Shown: positions 53,631-62,396 of the stretch, piece by piece | How positions within the stretch are numbered: position 1 is the first letter of the stretch | Layout of the letters: every line of letters begins with the position of its first letter | Assembly (NCBI RefSeq): GCF_013002705.1 | Contig: NZ_JABEND010000008.1 | Coordinates: forward strand, 124,001 to 188,000 | Reading direction: 5' to 3' | Origin: Nakamurella aerolata | GTDB lineage: Bacteria; Actinomycetota; Actinomycetes; Mycobacteriales; Nakamurellaceae | DNA: 64,000 nucleotides | Notes under the pieces: generated by a model | What the model was told of the DNA's origin: nothing | Seen by the model: the letters and a program-made list of their open reading frames with translations, nothing else | The model's database searches: none | Position numbers and translations under genes: made by a program

Positions 53631-55175
53631 ATGACCAGCCGATCTCCCCGCTCCCGCAGCGCCGCGCTCGGACGGAACCGGGCCAGCCGGATCACCGGAT
53701 TCGCGGCAGCGGCCATCGCCGCCGCGCTGGTGCTCGCGGCCTGCGCCCCCGGTAGTGGCGGCAGCAACGACACCAGCTCGACCAACAATGCCGGCGCGGG
53801 CACCACCGCTCCCGGCGCCACCGGCGCCGACGGTTCCGGCGCAGCCGGGTCTGCGGCCGGCGGTTCCGGTGCTGCCGGCTCGGGAGCGGCCGGATCCGGT
53901 GCCGCGGGTTCCGGCGCCGCGGGCGGTGCGGCCGCACCCGATCCGTCGACCTTCGGCGACGTCACCCTGACGGTGTGGGACCAGGAGGTGCGCGGCGGCC
54001 AGGACCAGCAGATCAAGAAGCTGAACGAAGAGTTCCAGGCCAAGTACCCGAACATCAAGATCAAGCGGGTGTCCCGCTCCTTCGACGATCTGACCAAGAC
54101 GCTGCGGCTGGCGCTGACCGGCAACGAAGCCCCAGATGTGGTGCAGGCCAACAACACTCGCTCGCAGATGGGCGAGTTTGTCAAGGCCAAGCAGATCATC
54201 AACCTTGACTCGTACGCCAAGACGTACGGCTGGGACCAGCGGTACCCGCAGTCGGTGCGGAACGCCTCGTCGTACTCCGCTGACGGCAAGACCTTCGGCT
54301 CCGGCAGCCTTTACGGGCTGCCGCAGGTCGGCGAGCTGATCGGCGTCTACTACAACACCGACAAGCTTGCCGCCCTTGGCATTCAGCCGCCCAAGACCTG
54401 GGCCGAGTTCGATGCGGCGCTGGCCGCCGCGAAGGCCAAGGGCGAGCAGCCGCTGGTGCTCGGCAACCTGGACAAGTGGCCCGCCATCCATGTTTTCGGC
54501 GTGGTGCAGGGCCGCTACACCCAGGCCGAGCAGATCCGCCAACTCGGCTTCGGTCAGCCCGGCACCGATTGGAACGCCGAGGGCAACGTCAAGGCCGCGC
54601 AGCAGCTCAAGGACTGGGTGGACAAGGGCTACCTGTCCAAGGACGTGAACGCACAGGGCTACGACCCGGCCTGGCAGGGTTTCAGCAAGGGCACCGGAGT
54701 GTTCTTGATCGCCGGTTCCTGGCTGCAGTCCGACCTGTCAAAAGCCATGAAGGACAAGGTGAAGTTCATGCTGCCGCCGCCGTCGGAGGCTGACGGCGGC
54801 AAGGTGGTGACCACCGGTGCCACCGGGCTGCCGTTCGCCATCACCAGCAAGGCCAAGAACCCCGACGCCGCAGCGGCTTACATCAATTTCTTGACCAACG
54901 AGAACGCGATGAAGGTGCTCGCCGAGACCGGCAACCTGCCGATCGTCGACACCGCCAAGCAGAAGGCTCCCGACGCGCTGGGCACCGACGTCTTCACCGC
55001 GTTCGACACCGTCTCGACCGACGACGGACTGGTGCCGTACCTGGACTGGGCAACCCCGACCATGAGCGACACCCTCGGTGCCGCGCTGCAGGATCTGCTG
55101 GCCGGCCGGACCAGCCCGGAGGACACCATGAAGACGCTGCAACAGGACTACAGCGACTTCACGTCAGGCCAGTGA
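53631..55175 (+). CDS. Sugar ABC transporter substrate-binding lipoprotein
   Basis: 514 residues. Lipobox LAAC (Cys38), a Gly/Ser/Ala tether (39-103, with GAAGSGAAGSG), and an extracellular solute-binding family 1 domain: VTLTVWDQEVRGGQDQQIKK, FDDLTKTLRLALTGNEAPDV, SGSLYGLPQVGELIGVYYNT, and GTGVFLIAGSWLQSDLSKAM. It binds an oligosaccharide outside the membrane. AGGAGG is 4 nt before the ATG, 17 bp after the kinase. Confidence 0.92.
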   Translation: MTSRSPRSRSAALGRNRASRITGFAAAAIAAALVLAACAPGSGGSNDTSSTNNAGAGTTAPGATGADGSGAAGSAAGGSGAAGSGAAGSGAAGSGAAGGAAAPDPSTFGDVTLTVWDQEVRGGQDQQIKKLNEEFQAKYPNIKIKRVSRSFDDLTKTLRLALTGNEAPDVVQANNTRSQMGEFVKAKQIINLDSYAKTYGWDQRYPQSVRNASSYSADGKTFGSGSLYGLPQVGELIGVYYNTDKLAALGIQPPKTWAEFDAALAAAKAKGEQPLVLGNLDKWPAIHVFGVVQGRYTQAEQIRQLGFGQPGTDWNAEGNVKAAQQLKDWVDKGYLSKDVNAQGYDPAWQGFSKGTGVFLIAGSWLQSDLSKAMKDKVKFMLPPPSEADGGKVVTTGATGLPFAITSKAKNPDAAAAYINFLTNENAMKVLAETGNLPIVDTAKQKAPDALGTDVFTAFDTVSTDDGLVPYLDWATPTMSDTLGAALQDLLAGRTSPEDTMKTLQQDYSDFTSGQ

Positions 55176-56131
55176 GCGCACCGACAGCCAACACCGCGGC
55201 ACCGGCCCGCCCACCGTCTGAGCTCGGCAACGGCGCGAAGCGGGCCAGGTCCGGCCCGCCGGGCGAGCCGCGCAAGGTGGCATACCTGTTCATCCTGCCG
55301 GCTTTTGCGGTGTACGCGGCGTTCGCGCTGTACCCGCTCGGCAAGGCTGTCTACCTGTCGTTCTTCGAGTGGGACGGGTTGACGCTCGGCACCTGGGCCG
55401 GCCTGTCCAACTACACCGACGTGCTGAGCAACGAGCGGTTGCGCGGAGCGTTTCTGCACTCGTTGGTGCTCATCGGCTTCTACGCGGTGATTCCGCTGGT
55501 GGTCGGGCTGATCCTGGCCGCGATCCTGCACCGCGCCAGGGTGTGGGGCCTCGGGTTCTTCCGGTCGGTGGTGTTCTTGCCGCAGGTGGTGCCGATGGTG
55601 GTGATTGCCGTTGCCTGGCGCCAGCTTTACGCGCCGGACGGCAGCCTGAACTCCGCGCTGTCCGGTATCGGTCTTGACTCGCTGACCCGTGGGTGGCTCG
55701 GCGACTACGACTGGGCGCTGCCCGCCGTCGGCTTCATCGGCACCTGGTTCGAGATCGGGCTGGTGACGGTGTTGATGATGGCCGGGATGAGCCGCATCCC
55801 CACCCAGCAGTACGAGGCGGCGCGGCTGGACGGGGCCGGGCCGGTGCGCGAGTTCTTCGCGGTGACGCTGCCGGCGGTGCGCGGGCAGATCTCGGTGGCG
55901 TTGACCCTCACCGTGATCGCGTCGCTGAAGACCTTCGACCTGATCTACATGACCACCAAGGGCGGCCCCGGCTATCAGACCACCGTGCCCTCGTACGAGG
56001 TGTACCGGCAGGCCTTCGAACAGGGCAAAGTTGGCCTGGCGAGCGCGATCGGCGTGCTGCTGACCATCGTCATCTTCGCGATCTCGTTCGTCATCACCCG
56101 AGTCGGCGACCGTGACACGGAGACCAGCTGA
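55172..56131 (+). CDS. Sugar ABC transporter permease 1
   Basis: 319 residues of the MalF/UgpA type, six helices. The EAA loop is QYEAARLDGAGPVREFFAVT, contacting an ATPase. GTG start overlaps the binding-protein stop by 4 bp. No MsiK-type ATPase is encoded here; one elsewhere must serve. Confidence 0.93.
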   Translation: MSAPTANTAAPARPPSELGNGAKRARSGPPGEPRKVAYLFILPAFAVYAAFALYPLGKAVYLSFFEWDGLTLGTWAGLSNYTDVLSNERLRGAFLHSLVLIGFYAVIPLVVGLILAAILHRARVWGLGFFRSVVFLPQVVPMVVIAVAWRQLYAPDGSLNSALSGIGLDSLTRGWLGDYDWALPAVGFIGTWFEIGLVTVLMMAGMSRIPTQQYEAARLDGAGPVREFFAVTLPAVRGQISVALTLTVIASLKTFDLIYMTTKGGPGYQTTVPSYEVYRQAFEQGKVGLASAIGVLLTIVIFAISFVITRVGDRDTETS

Positions 56132-56934
56132 TGCGCATCTCGAGCGGCGAGCGGGTCGCCAACTATCTGATCCTCACCGTGTTCGCGGTGTTCGCGCTCT
56201 ACCCGATCCTGACCATCCTGGTCGCGGCGTTCAGCAAGGACACCCAGGCGCCGGGCGGGTTCGCGAACTTCCAGCAGGCCTGGGAGATCGGCCGGTTCGG
56301 CCGGTCACTGCTGAACAGCGTGCTGGTGTCGGCCTTCGTGGTGGTGACCAGCGTGGTGCTGTCGGTGCTGGCCGGATTCGCGTTCGGCACCATGCGGTTT
56401 CGCGGATCCAGCGTGCTGTTCTACCTGATGCTGCTCGGCATCATGATGCCGGCAGAGGCGATCGTCGTCCCGCTGTTCTTCGACCTGCGGGCGATCGGGC
56501 TGACCGACACCTTCTGGGCCATCGTGCTGCCGCAGGTGGCGCAGTCGGTGGCGTTCGGCACGTTCTGGTTGCGGGCGTTCTTCCGCACCTCGAGCCGGGC
56601 GCTGCTGGAGGCCGCCCGGCTGGACGGCGCCGGATCGCTGCGCACCCTGTGGAGCGTGCTGGTACCGCAGGCCCGGCCGGCCATCGTCACCCTGGTGGTG
56701 CTGGTGTTCATGTGGACCTGGAACGAGTTCCTGATCCCGCTCGTGATGGTGCCGAGCAACGAGGCGCTGCGCACCGCACCGCTGGGCCTGAGCTTCTTCT
56801 CCGGCCAGTACACCCAGGGCTTCACCCTGCTGGCCGCCGGCGCGACCATCGTCGCGCTGCCGGTGGTGATCGTCTACCTGTTCCTGCAGCGGCACTTCAT
56901 CGCCGGCATGTTGGAGGGTGCCGTGAAGGAGTAG
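56131..56934 (+). CDS. Sugar ABC transporter permease 2
   Basis: 267 residues of the MalG/UgpE type. EAA loop LEAARLDGAGSLRTLWSVLV and the C-terminal FLQRHFIAGMLEGAVKE are typical. It overlaps permease 1 by one base (TGATG). The partner ATPase is not in the operon, as usual in actinobacteria, where a shared ATPase serves many such importers. Confidence 0.93.
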   Translation: MRISSGERVANYLILTVFAVFALYPILTILVAAFSKDTQAPGGFANFQQAWEIGRFGRSLLNSVLVSAFVVVTSVVLSVLAGFAFGTMRFRGSSVLFYLMLLGIMMPAEAIVVPLFFDLRAIGLTDTFWAIVLPQVAQSVAFGTFWLRAFFRTSSRALLEAARLDGAGSLRTLWSVLVPQARPAIVTLVVLVFMWTWNEFLIPLVMVPSNEALRTAPLGLSFFSGQYTQGFTLLAAGATIVALPVVIVYLFLQRHFIAGMLEGAVKE

Positions 56935-57072
56935 CCCACCGTTCTTGATCGTGGCACTTGTTGGTTCCCCGATCTTGTTCTGCAATCCCAGCTCCGTAGC
57001 ACCGGCACCGAACAACGCCGAAAACCGTGTGGCAGCAACCCGACTCGCTGCCCCGCTCAAAGGAGAGCACGC

Positions 57073-59862
57073 ATGACACGAACGTCACGTTGTACGCCCT
57101 CAGGTACGCATCGGATGGCGGTGTCCGCGGTGGCGACCGCGGCCACCGCCGGGTTGGTGGTGACCGCTGTGCTGGCCCCACCGGCCGGCGCCGCCCCGCC
57201 CGGCTCCGGCACCCCACCGGACGCCACCACCTCCATCGGCACCGCAAAAGATCTCGATGTGATGTTCATCGGGGCGCACCCGGACGACGAGTCCGGCCAG
57301 CTGTCCACTTTCGGGCAGTGGAACGCCGACCACCAGCTGTCCACCGGCGTCATCACCATCACCCGCGGGGAGGGCGGCGGCAACGCCGTCGGGCCCGAAG
57401 AGGGCCCGGCACTCGGCCTGATCCGCGAGGCGGAAGAACGCAAAGCCGTTGGCAAGGCCGGCATTACCGACATCTTCAACCTCGACAAGGTCGACTTCTA
57501 CTACACCGTGTCCGAGCCACTCACCGCGCAGGTCTGGAACCACGATGACACCCTGGGCAAGATCGTCAGGGTGATCCGGCAGACCCGTCCCGAAGTGCTG
57601 GTGACGATGAACCCGGCCCCGTCGCCGGGCCAGCACGGCAACCACCAGGAGGCCGGCCGGCTGGCCATCGACGCCTACCGACTGGCCGGCGACCCGAACG
57701 CCTACCCCGAACAGATCCGCGACGAGGGGCTGAAACCCTTTGCGCCGTCACGAATCTTCCGCGCCGGCGCCGCCGGCAAGTCGGCCACCGGACCGGCCTG
57801 CGCCCGTGGCTTCCAACCCGAGGACCCGAGCCAGGACGTCTACGGCGTGTGGTCCGGCACCAAGGCCCCCGACGGGCAGACCTGGGCCGCCATCGAGCGG
57901 CAGGCGCAACGCGAGTACGCCTCGCAGGGCTGGTCCGGATTCCCCGACCCGCCCACCGATCCGAACCAGCTCGGTTGCGACTACCTGACCCTGATCGACT
58001 CAAGGACGCCGATCCCGCGGCCGGGCACGGATGCCGCCTACACCAACCAGTCTCCGCTCGCCGGCGCGCTGCTGGCCGGCAAGGGCGACCTCCCGCTCGG
58101 CACCGGACTGGACTTCGACATTCCCGATTACCGGGTGCTGCCGGGGCAGGCCTTCGAGGCCACCGTCACGCTCACCGCGCCGCGCCGGGCGCTGCCCCGC
58201 GCCACCGCAACGCTGGTGGTGCCGGACGGCTGGACCGTTTCCGGTGGCGGCTCGCTCGGCACCGTCACCCCCGGCCGCGCGATGACCAGGACGGTGCGCA
58301 TCACCCCGGCGGCGAACGCGCCGCTCGGCAGCAACGTTCGCATCGGCGTGCAGGTGAGCACCGCCAACGGCATGCGGGGCTGGAACGACGAATCCGTGCG
58401 CGTGACGGCCCCCGTCACCGCCACCCAGCAGCTGCTGCCGCAGGTCATCCAGTTCCAGCAGTGGGCTACCGAGAGCAACGTCGCGCAGCTGAGCGACATC
58501 GTCCGGCCGGTGCTGACCGTGCCGAGCGGCGGCAGCAGGACCATCGACGTCACGGTGACCAACCACAGCAGCACCAGCCAGTCCGGCACCGTAACCCCGC
58601 GCCCGCCAACAGGTTTCAGCATGACGCCGGCGTCAGCGCCGTACTCGTCGTTGGCACCGGGGGCCACCACGACGGTGAAGTTCACGGTGACCAACACCGA
58701 CGCCGGCATGCCGACCTCGAACCAGGGCGGCGAGAACGGCGACTACCTCTACACCATCGACACCACCAGCTCCGGCGCCACCGGAACCACCCGGCAAGCC
58801 TTCGAGCTGGTGCCGACCACCGCCATCGAGCAGGCGCAGCAGGCACCCACCGTCGACGGCGTGGTGAGCCAAGGGGAGTACCCCGGCCAGGAGCTGAACG
58901 TCGGCCGGCTGTGGGAGGGCACCGCGTGCTCGTCGGCGGCGGACTGCTCCGCGACGGCGCGGGTGGCCTGGCGGGACGACACGCTGTACATCGCGGTCAC
59001 CGTCAAGGACGACGTCAAGGGCACAGCACTGGACGCCGCGGACTGCAAGCGGCACTGGCGCACCGACGCCGTTGAGATCGCCATCGACCCGCGCGGCACC
59101 AGCGAGAACACCTCGACCACGTTCAAGGCCGCGATTCTGCCGTGGACCAAGGAAGGCCCGCCGTGCTACCTGCGGGACGCCGACAACCACCAGGGCCCCG
59201 GCCCGGAGACCGCGCCAGGCATGAAGGTCGCTTCGACCGTGACCGCGCCGTACACCGGTTACATGGTGGAGACCGCGATCCCGATGTCGTTGCTGCCCAG
59301 CGCAATTGACCCGCAGCACATGGGGTTGAACATTTTGCCGTACGACTCCGATACCCAGGACAAGACCGGGCAGACCCGCATCGGCTGGTCCACCTGGGGC
59401 GGCGTGCAGGGCGACCCGTACCGCTGGGGCATCGCGACGCTGCCGGGGTACACCCCGCCGGCCGACCGGCCCACCACTCCGAGTGACCCGGTGATGCCGA
59501 CCGCCGCGCTGTCGTCGCTGGACAGCCCGCAGTCGATCGAGCAGGCGGTGCGGAACAACGTGGCACTGGCCGGTGATCCGGCCTCGCCGAACGCCCGCGC
59601 CGGCTGGGCGGTCACCTCGGCCATGGCGTCCGGATCCACCGCGACCGTCACCGTGAAGGCGGCGAGCGCCGGCACCGTGCATGCGTTCATCCGGGACGCC
59701 TCCGGGACCGTCGGCTCGGTGACCACCGCCGTCGGCGCCGGCACCTCGACGGTGACGGTGCCGCTGACCAGGGCGCCGTCCGGCGCGGCCACCGCACTCG
59801 TCGGCTGGGACGACGGGCAGGGCGGCACGGTGTCGTCCCAGATCCCGCTGCGGGTGAGCTGA
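57073..59862 (+). CDS. Secreted PIG-L-family deacetylase with accessory beta domains
   Basis: 929 residues. Signal peptide (ends near AGAAPPG), PIG-L/LmbE zinc deacetylase (about 58-330) with the zinc motif AHPDDE (His69, Asp71/72) and HGNH (188-191). Next are a NEW3-like beta domain (about 355-560), a CBM9-like domain (from APTVDGVVSQGEYPG, about 595-790), and a C-terminal Ser/Ala-rich beta piece. It would remove N-acetyl groups from a glycan outside the cell. It follows the ABC operon by 138 bp, so a link in function is likely. AAGGAG precedes the ATG. Confidence 0.87.
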   Translation: MTRTSRCTPSGTHRMAVSAVATAATAGLVVTAVLAPPAGAAPPGSGTPPDATTSIGTAKDLDVMFIGAHPDDESGQLSTFGQWNADHQLSTGVITITRGEGGGNAVGPEEGPALGLIREAEERKAVGKAGITDIFNLDKVDFYYTVSEPLTAQVWNHDDTLGKIVRVIRQTRPEVLVTMNPAPSPGQHGNHQEAGRLAIDAYRLAGDPNAYPEQIRDEGLKPFAPSRIFRAGAAGKSATGPACARGFQPEDPSQDVYGVWSGTKAPDGQTWAAIERQAQREYASQGWSGFPDPPTDPNQLGCDYLTLIDSRTPIPRPGTDAAYTNQSPLAGALLAGKGDLPLGTGLDFDIPDYRVLPGQAFEATVTLTAPRRALPRATATLVVPDGWTVSGGGSLGTVTPGRAMTRTVRITPAANAPLGSNVRIGVQVSTANGMRGWNDESVRVTAPVTATQQLLPQVIQFQQWATESNVAQLSDIVRPVLTVPSGGSRTIDVTVTNHSSTSQSGTVTPRPPTGFSMTPASAPYSSLAPGATTTVKFTVTNTDAGMPTSNQGGENGDYLYTIDTTSSGATGTTRQAFELVPTTAIEQAQQAPTVDGVVSQGEYPGQELNVGRLWEGTACSSAADCSATARVAWRDDTLYIAVTVKDDVKGTALDAADCKRHWRTDAVEIAIDPRGTSENTSTTFKAAILPWTKEGPPCYLRDADNHQGPGPETAPGMKVASTVTAPYTGYMVETAIPMSLLPSAIDPQHMGLNILPYDSDTQDKTGQTRIGWSTWGGVQGDPYRWGIATLPGYTPPADRPTTPSDPVMPTAALSSLDSPQSIEQAVRNNVALAGDPASPNARAGWAVTSAMASGSTATVTVKAASAGTVHAFIRDASGTVGSVTTAVGAGTSTVTVPLTRAPSGAATALVGWDDGQGGTVSSQIPLRVS

Positions 59863-59882
59863 CCGCTCAGATTCATCACCAG

Positions 59883-59937
59883 CAGCAACAGCGGCCGATT
59901 TCCGGCGTTCTCGCCGGAAAATCGGCCGCTGTTGCTG
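59883..59937 (+). terminator. Long hairpin after the PIG-L gene
   Basis: Arms of 25 and 26 bases, CAGCAACAGCGGCCGATT... (59883-59907) and its inverted copy (59912-59937), pair with one bulged base and a 4-nt loop. It lies 20 bp past the stop. No T-run, but very stable. Confidence 0.65.
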
Positions 59938-60025
59938 TGGGTGCTGAATTCTCGGGCGCAGGCACCCGTATCAGCTGTGGCGGGCGGGTCGGGGCCACTG
60001 CGCAGCCGCGGTGTCGGAGTCGACT

Positions 60026-60103
60026 TTCAGCACCACCGACAAACCTGGCCCGCCGGCGGCCCAGTTCGACCGGAAACCGGCCGCTTCTGTCGGTGGTGCT
60101 GAA
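60026..60103. repeat. Second hairpin and shared flanking sequence
   Basis: Perfect 16-bp arms TTCAGCACCACCGACA (60026-60041) and TGTCGGTGGTGCTGAA (60088-60103). Its end runs into GCTGAATTCTCGGGCGCAGG (60098-60118 with one more base), an exact copy of the sequence just after the first hairpin (59943-59963). The 400-bp gap up to 60261 holds nothing else. Confidence 0.65.
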
Positions 60104-60261
60104 TTCTCGGGCGCAGGCGATCGGCAGGATCAGCTGCGGCGCAGACTCGAGCACCGGCGAGCGCCCGGGCGATCGGCTCCGATACGGCTGTCTTGGCCAG
60201 CTGCTAGACACGCCGATACAGCTGCATCGAACGCGATCGAACCACCGTTACCGTGCCGGGC

Positions 60262-61542
60262 ATGGATCCGATCCGTAATCCGTACGCGCCCGGCGCCGGG
60301 CAGCGCCCGCCGGAACTGGCCGGTCGCGACGAGCAACTCGCCACTTTCGACGTGGTGCTGCAGCGAGTGTCCAAGGGCCGGCCGGAGCGGTCGATGGTGC
60401 TCACCGGGCTGCGCGGCGTCGGCAAGACCGTGCTGCTGAACAGCCTGCGCTCGGCCGCGGTGCGGGCCGGGTGGGGCACCGGCAAGTTGGAGGCCCGCCC
60501 CGACCAGCGGCTGCGCCGGCCGATCGCCGCCGCCGCACACACCGCAGTGCGAGAACTCGGGCATCCGGCGGCCGCCGAGGTCGACCACGTGCTTGGCACC
60601 GTCAAGGCCTTCGCGCTGCGCGACCCGGACGCCAGCGCCGGCAAACTGCGCGACCGCTGGTCGCCCGGCATCGATGCCCCTGCCACCAGTGGCCGGGCCG
60701 ACTCCGGCGACATCGAGATCGACCTGCTGGAACTGCTCAGCGACATCGGCGGCCTGGCTGCCGACCTCGGGCAGGGCGTGGCGCTGTTCATCGACGAGAT
60801 GCAAGATCTTGCGCCGCAAGATGTTTCGGCGCTCTGCGCGGCCTGCCACGAGCTCAGCCAGGCGGCGCTGCCGGTGATCGTCGTTGGTGCCGGGCTGCCC
60901 CACCTGCCGGCGGTGCTGTCGGCGTCGAAGTCGTACTCCGAGCGGCTGTTCCGCTACTCGCGCATCGACCGGTTGGACCGCACCGCCGCCGACAAGGCGC
61001 TGAGCACCCCCGCTTCCGACGAGGACGCCGGCTTCGACGACGAGGCCCTTGCCGCCATGTACGCCGTCACCTCCGGGTATCCCTACTTCGTGCAGGCGTA
61101 TGGGAAGGCGGTGTGGGACCAGGCCCCGCGCTCGCCGATCACCGCAGCCGACGTCGCGGTGGCCGCCCCGCTGGCCGAGGAGGAGTTGGCCGTCGGCTTC
61201 TTCGGCTCGCGCTACGAGCGCGCCACCCCGGCCGAGCGGGAGTACCTGCGGGCCATGGCCGACGTCGCGGTGGGGCCGGATCCCGGGCAGCCCAACAACT
61301 CCCCCGATGCCCCGGACCCTGAGAGCGCCGGAAACACCGGTACCGAACAGTCCGCCGAGACGGCCAAGGAGGCCGAGTCGGTGAGCACCGCCGACGTCGC
61401 GGCGCTGCTCGGCAAGAAGCCGCAGTCGCTCTCCCCGGCCCGCGACGCGCTGCTCAAGAAGGGCCTGATCTACTCCGGCGAACGCGGCCGGATCGCTTTC
61501 ACCGTCCCGCATTTCGGCCGTTACCTGCGCACCGCCGGGTGA
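60262..61542 (+). CDS. AAA ATPase (ORC/Cdc6-like fold)
   Basis: 426 residues. Walker A LTGLRGVGKTVLL near residue 50, Walker B GVALFIDEMQDL near 178, sensor region LPVIVVGAGLPHLPAVLSAS, and a C-terminal winged-helix piece (SLSPARDALLKKGLIYSGER, GRIAFTVPHFGRYLRTAG). It is an AAA+ protein resembling ORC/Cdc6 and STAND-type ATPases; members are widespread in actinobacteria with no known job. ATG at 60262 lies 7 nt after TACCGT, a likely leaderless start. Not part of a known defence system by its neighbours. Confidence 0.82.
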   Translation: MDPIRNPYAPGAGQRPPELAGRDEQLATFDVVLQRVSKGRPERSMVLTGLRGVGKTVLLNSLRSAAVRAGWGTGKLEARPDQRLRRPIAAAAHTAVRELGHPAAAEVDHVLGTVKAFALRDPDASAGKLRDRWSPGIDAPATSGRADSGDIEIDLLELLSDIGGLAADLGQGVALFIDEMQDLAPQDVSALCAACHELSQAALPVIVVGAGLPHLPAVLSASKSYSERLFRYSRIDRLDRTAADKALSTPASDEDAGFDDEALAAMYAVTSGYPYFVQAYGKAVWDQAPRSPITAADVAVAAPLAEEELAVGFFGSRYERATPAEREYLRAMADVAVGPDPGQPNNSPDAPDPESAGNTGTEQSAETAKEAESVSTADVAALLGKKPQSLSPARDALLKKGLIYSGERGRIAFTVPHFGRYLRTAG

Positions 61543-61713
61543 CGCGCCACCGCCGGTACCGGTGATTGCGTCGATATCGGCGGTACACCGTTTCAGGTAA
61601 TGCGTGATTACCGGAAACAGCACCATCGATGGCCGGACGAAACCGCGGCTGCGCATCGGGATTCGGTGGTTGTCCGAGTGCCATGGTGTGGCGAGATTGC
61701 TAGCGTCGCGGAC

Positions 61714-62325
61714 GTGGGTGTGCGGAACTATCTGATCGAGGGCGTCTCCACCACCGGCAAGACCGCGGTGTGCACGGAGGTGCAGCGCCGCGGCTTCCAG
61801 GCGATTCACGGCGACCGGGAGTTGGCGTACCAGGGCGACCCGGCGACCGGCCGGCCGCGTGACACCGGCGAACCGATCAGCCACCAGCATCACATCTGGG
61901 ACGTCGCACGTGTCAAAACCCTTGCCGCCGACCAGAATTCGCCGGTCACGTTCTTCTGCGGCGGGTCGCGGAACTTCGCGGCGTTCATCGACATTTTCGA
62001 TGCGGTGTTCGTACTGACCGTCGACCGCGACACCCTGCTGCAGCGATTGGATCGTCGCACCGACAACGACTTCGGCGCCGATCCGGACCAACGTGAGCTG
62101 ATCATCCGGTTGCACGGCACCGGAGCGGACGTGCCGGCCCGCGGCATCAGCATCGACGCCACCGCACCGATCGGCGTCGTCGTCGACACCATCGTCGCGG
62201 CGATCGCAGACCCAGCCGAGCAGCCGGCCCACCGGGCGGCCGAGCAGCTCGCCGACCAGCCCGGCGACGGCGACGGCACCAAAGCCAGCAACCGAGCCAG
62301 CAACCGGGCCGGCCACAAGCCGTAG
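61714..62325 (+). CDS. P-loop NTPase, nucleoside/small-molecule kinase-like
   Basis: 203 residues from GTG at 61714: NYLIEGVSTTGKTAVCTEVQ gives Walker A GVSTTGKT, with VLTVDRDTLLQRLDRRTDND as the lid-type region. The size and motifs fit small kinases such as AAA_33/uncharacterised kinases. The C-terminal tail (after about 170) is Ala/Gly/Asn-rich. TAGCGT lies 7 nt before the GTG, so it is probably leaderless, with the next GTG at 61720 as an alternative. Function unknown. Confidence 0.72.
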   Translation: MGVRNYLIEGVSTTGKTAVCTEVQRRGFQAIHGDRELAYQGDPATGRPRDTGEPISHQHHIWDVARVKTLAADQNSPVTFFCGGSRNFAAFIDIFDAVFVLTVDRDTLLQRLDRRTDNDFGADPDQRELIIRLHGTGADVPARGISIDATAPIGVVVDTIVAAIADPAEQPAHRAAEQLADQPGDGDGTKASNRASNRAGHKP

Positions 62326-62396
62326 CCGCCGACGGTTTGCCCAGGTCACCGCGATAGAATCGGTCGCCACACCGAGGCCACCGCGGGGAGTCGCCG

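Noticed and set aside
60262-62325. Anti-phage defence operon
   Set aside because: Two P-loop proteins alone, each with its own promoter and without nuclease, methylase or toxin partners, do not support this.
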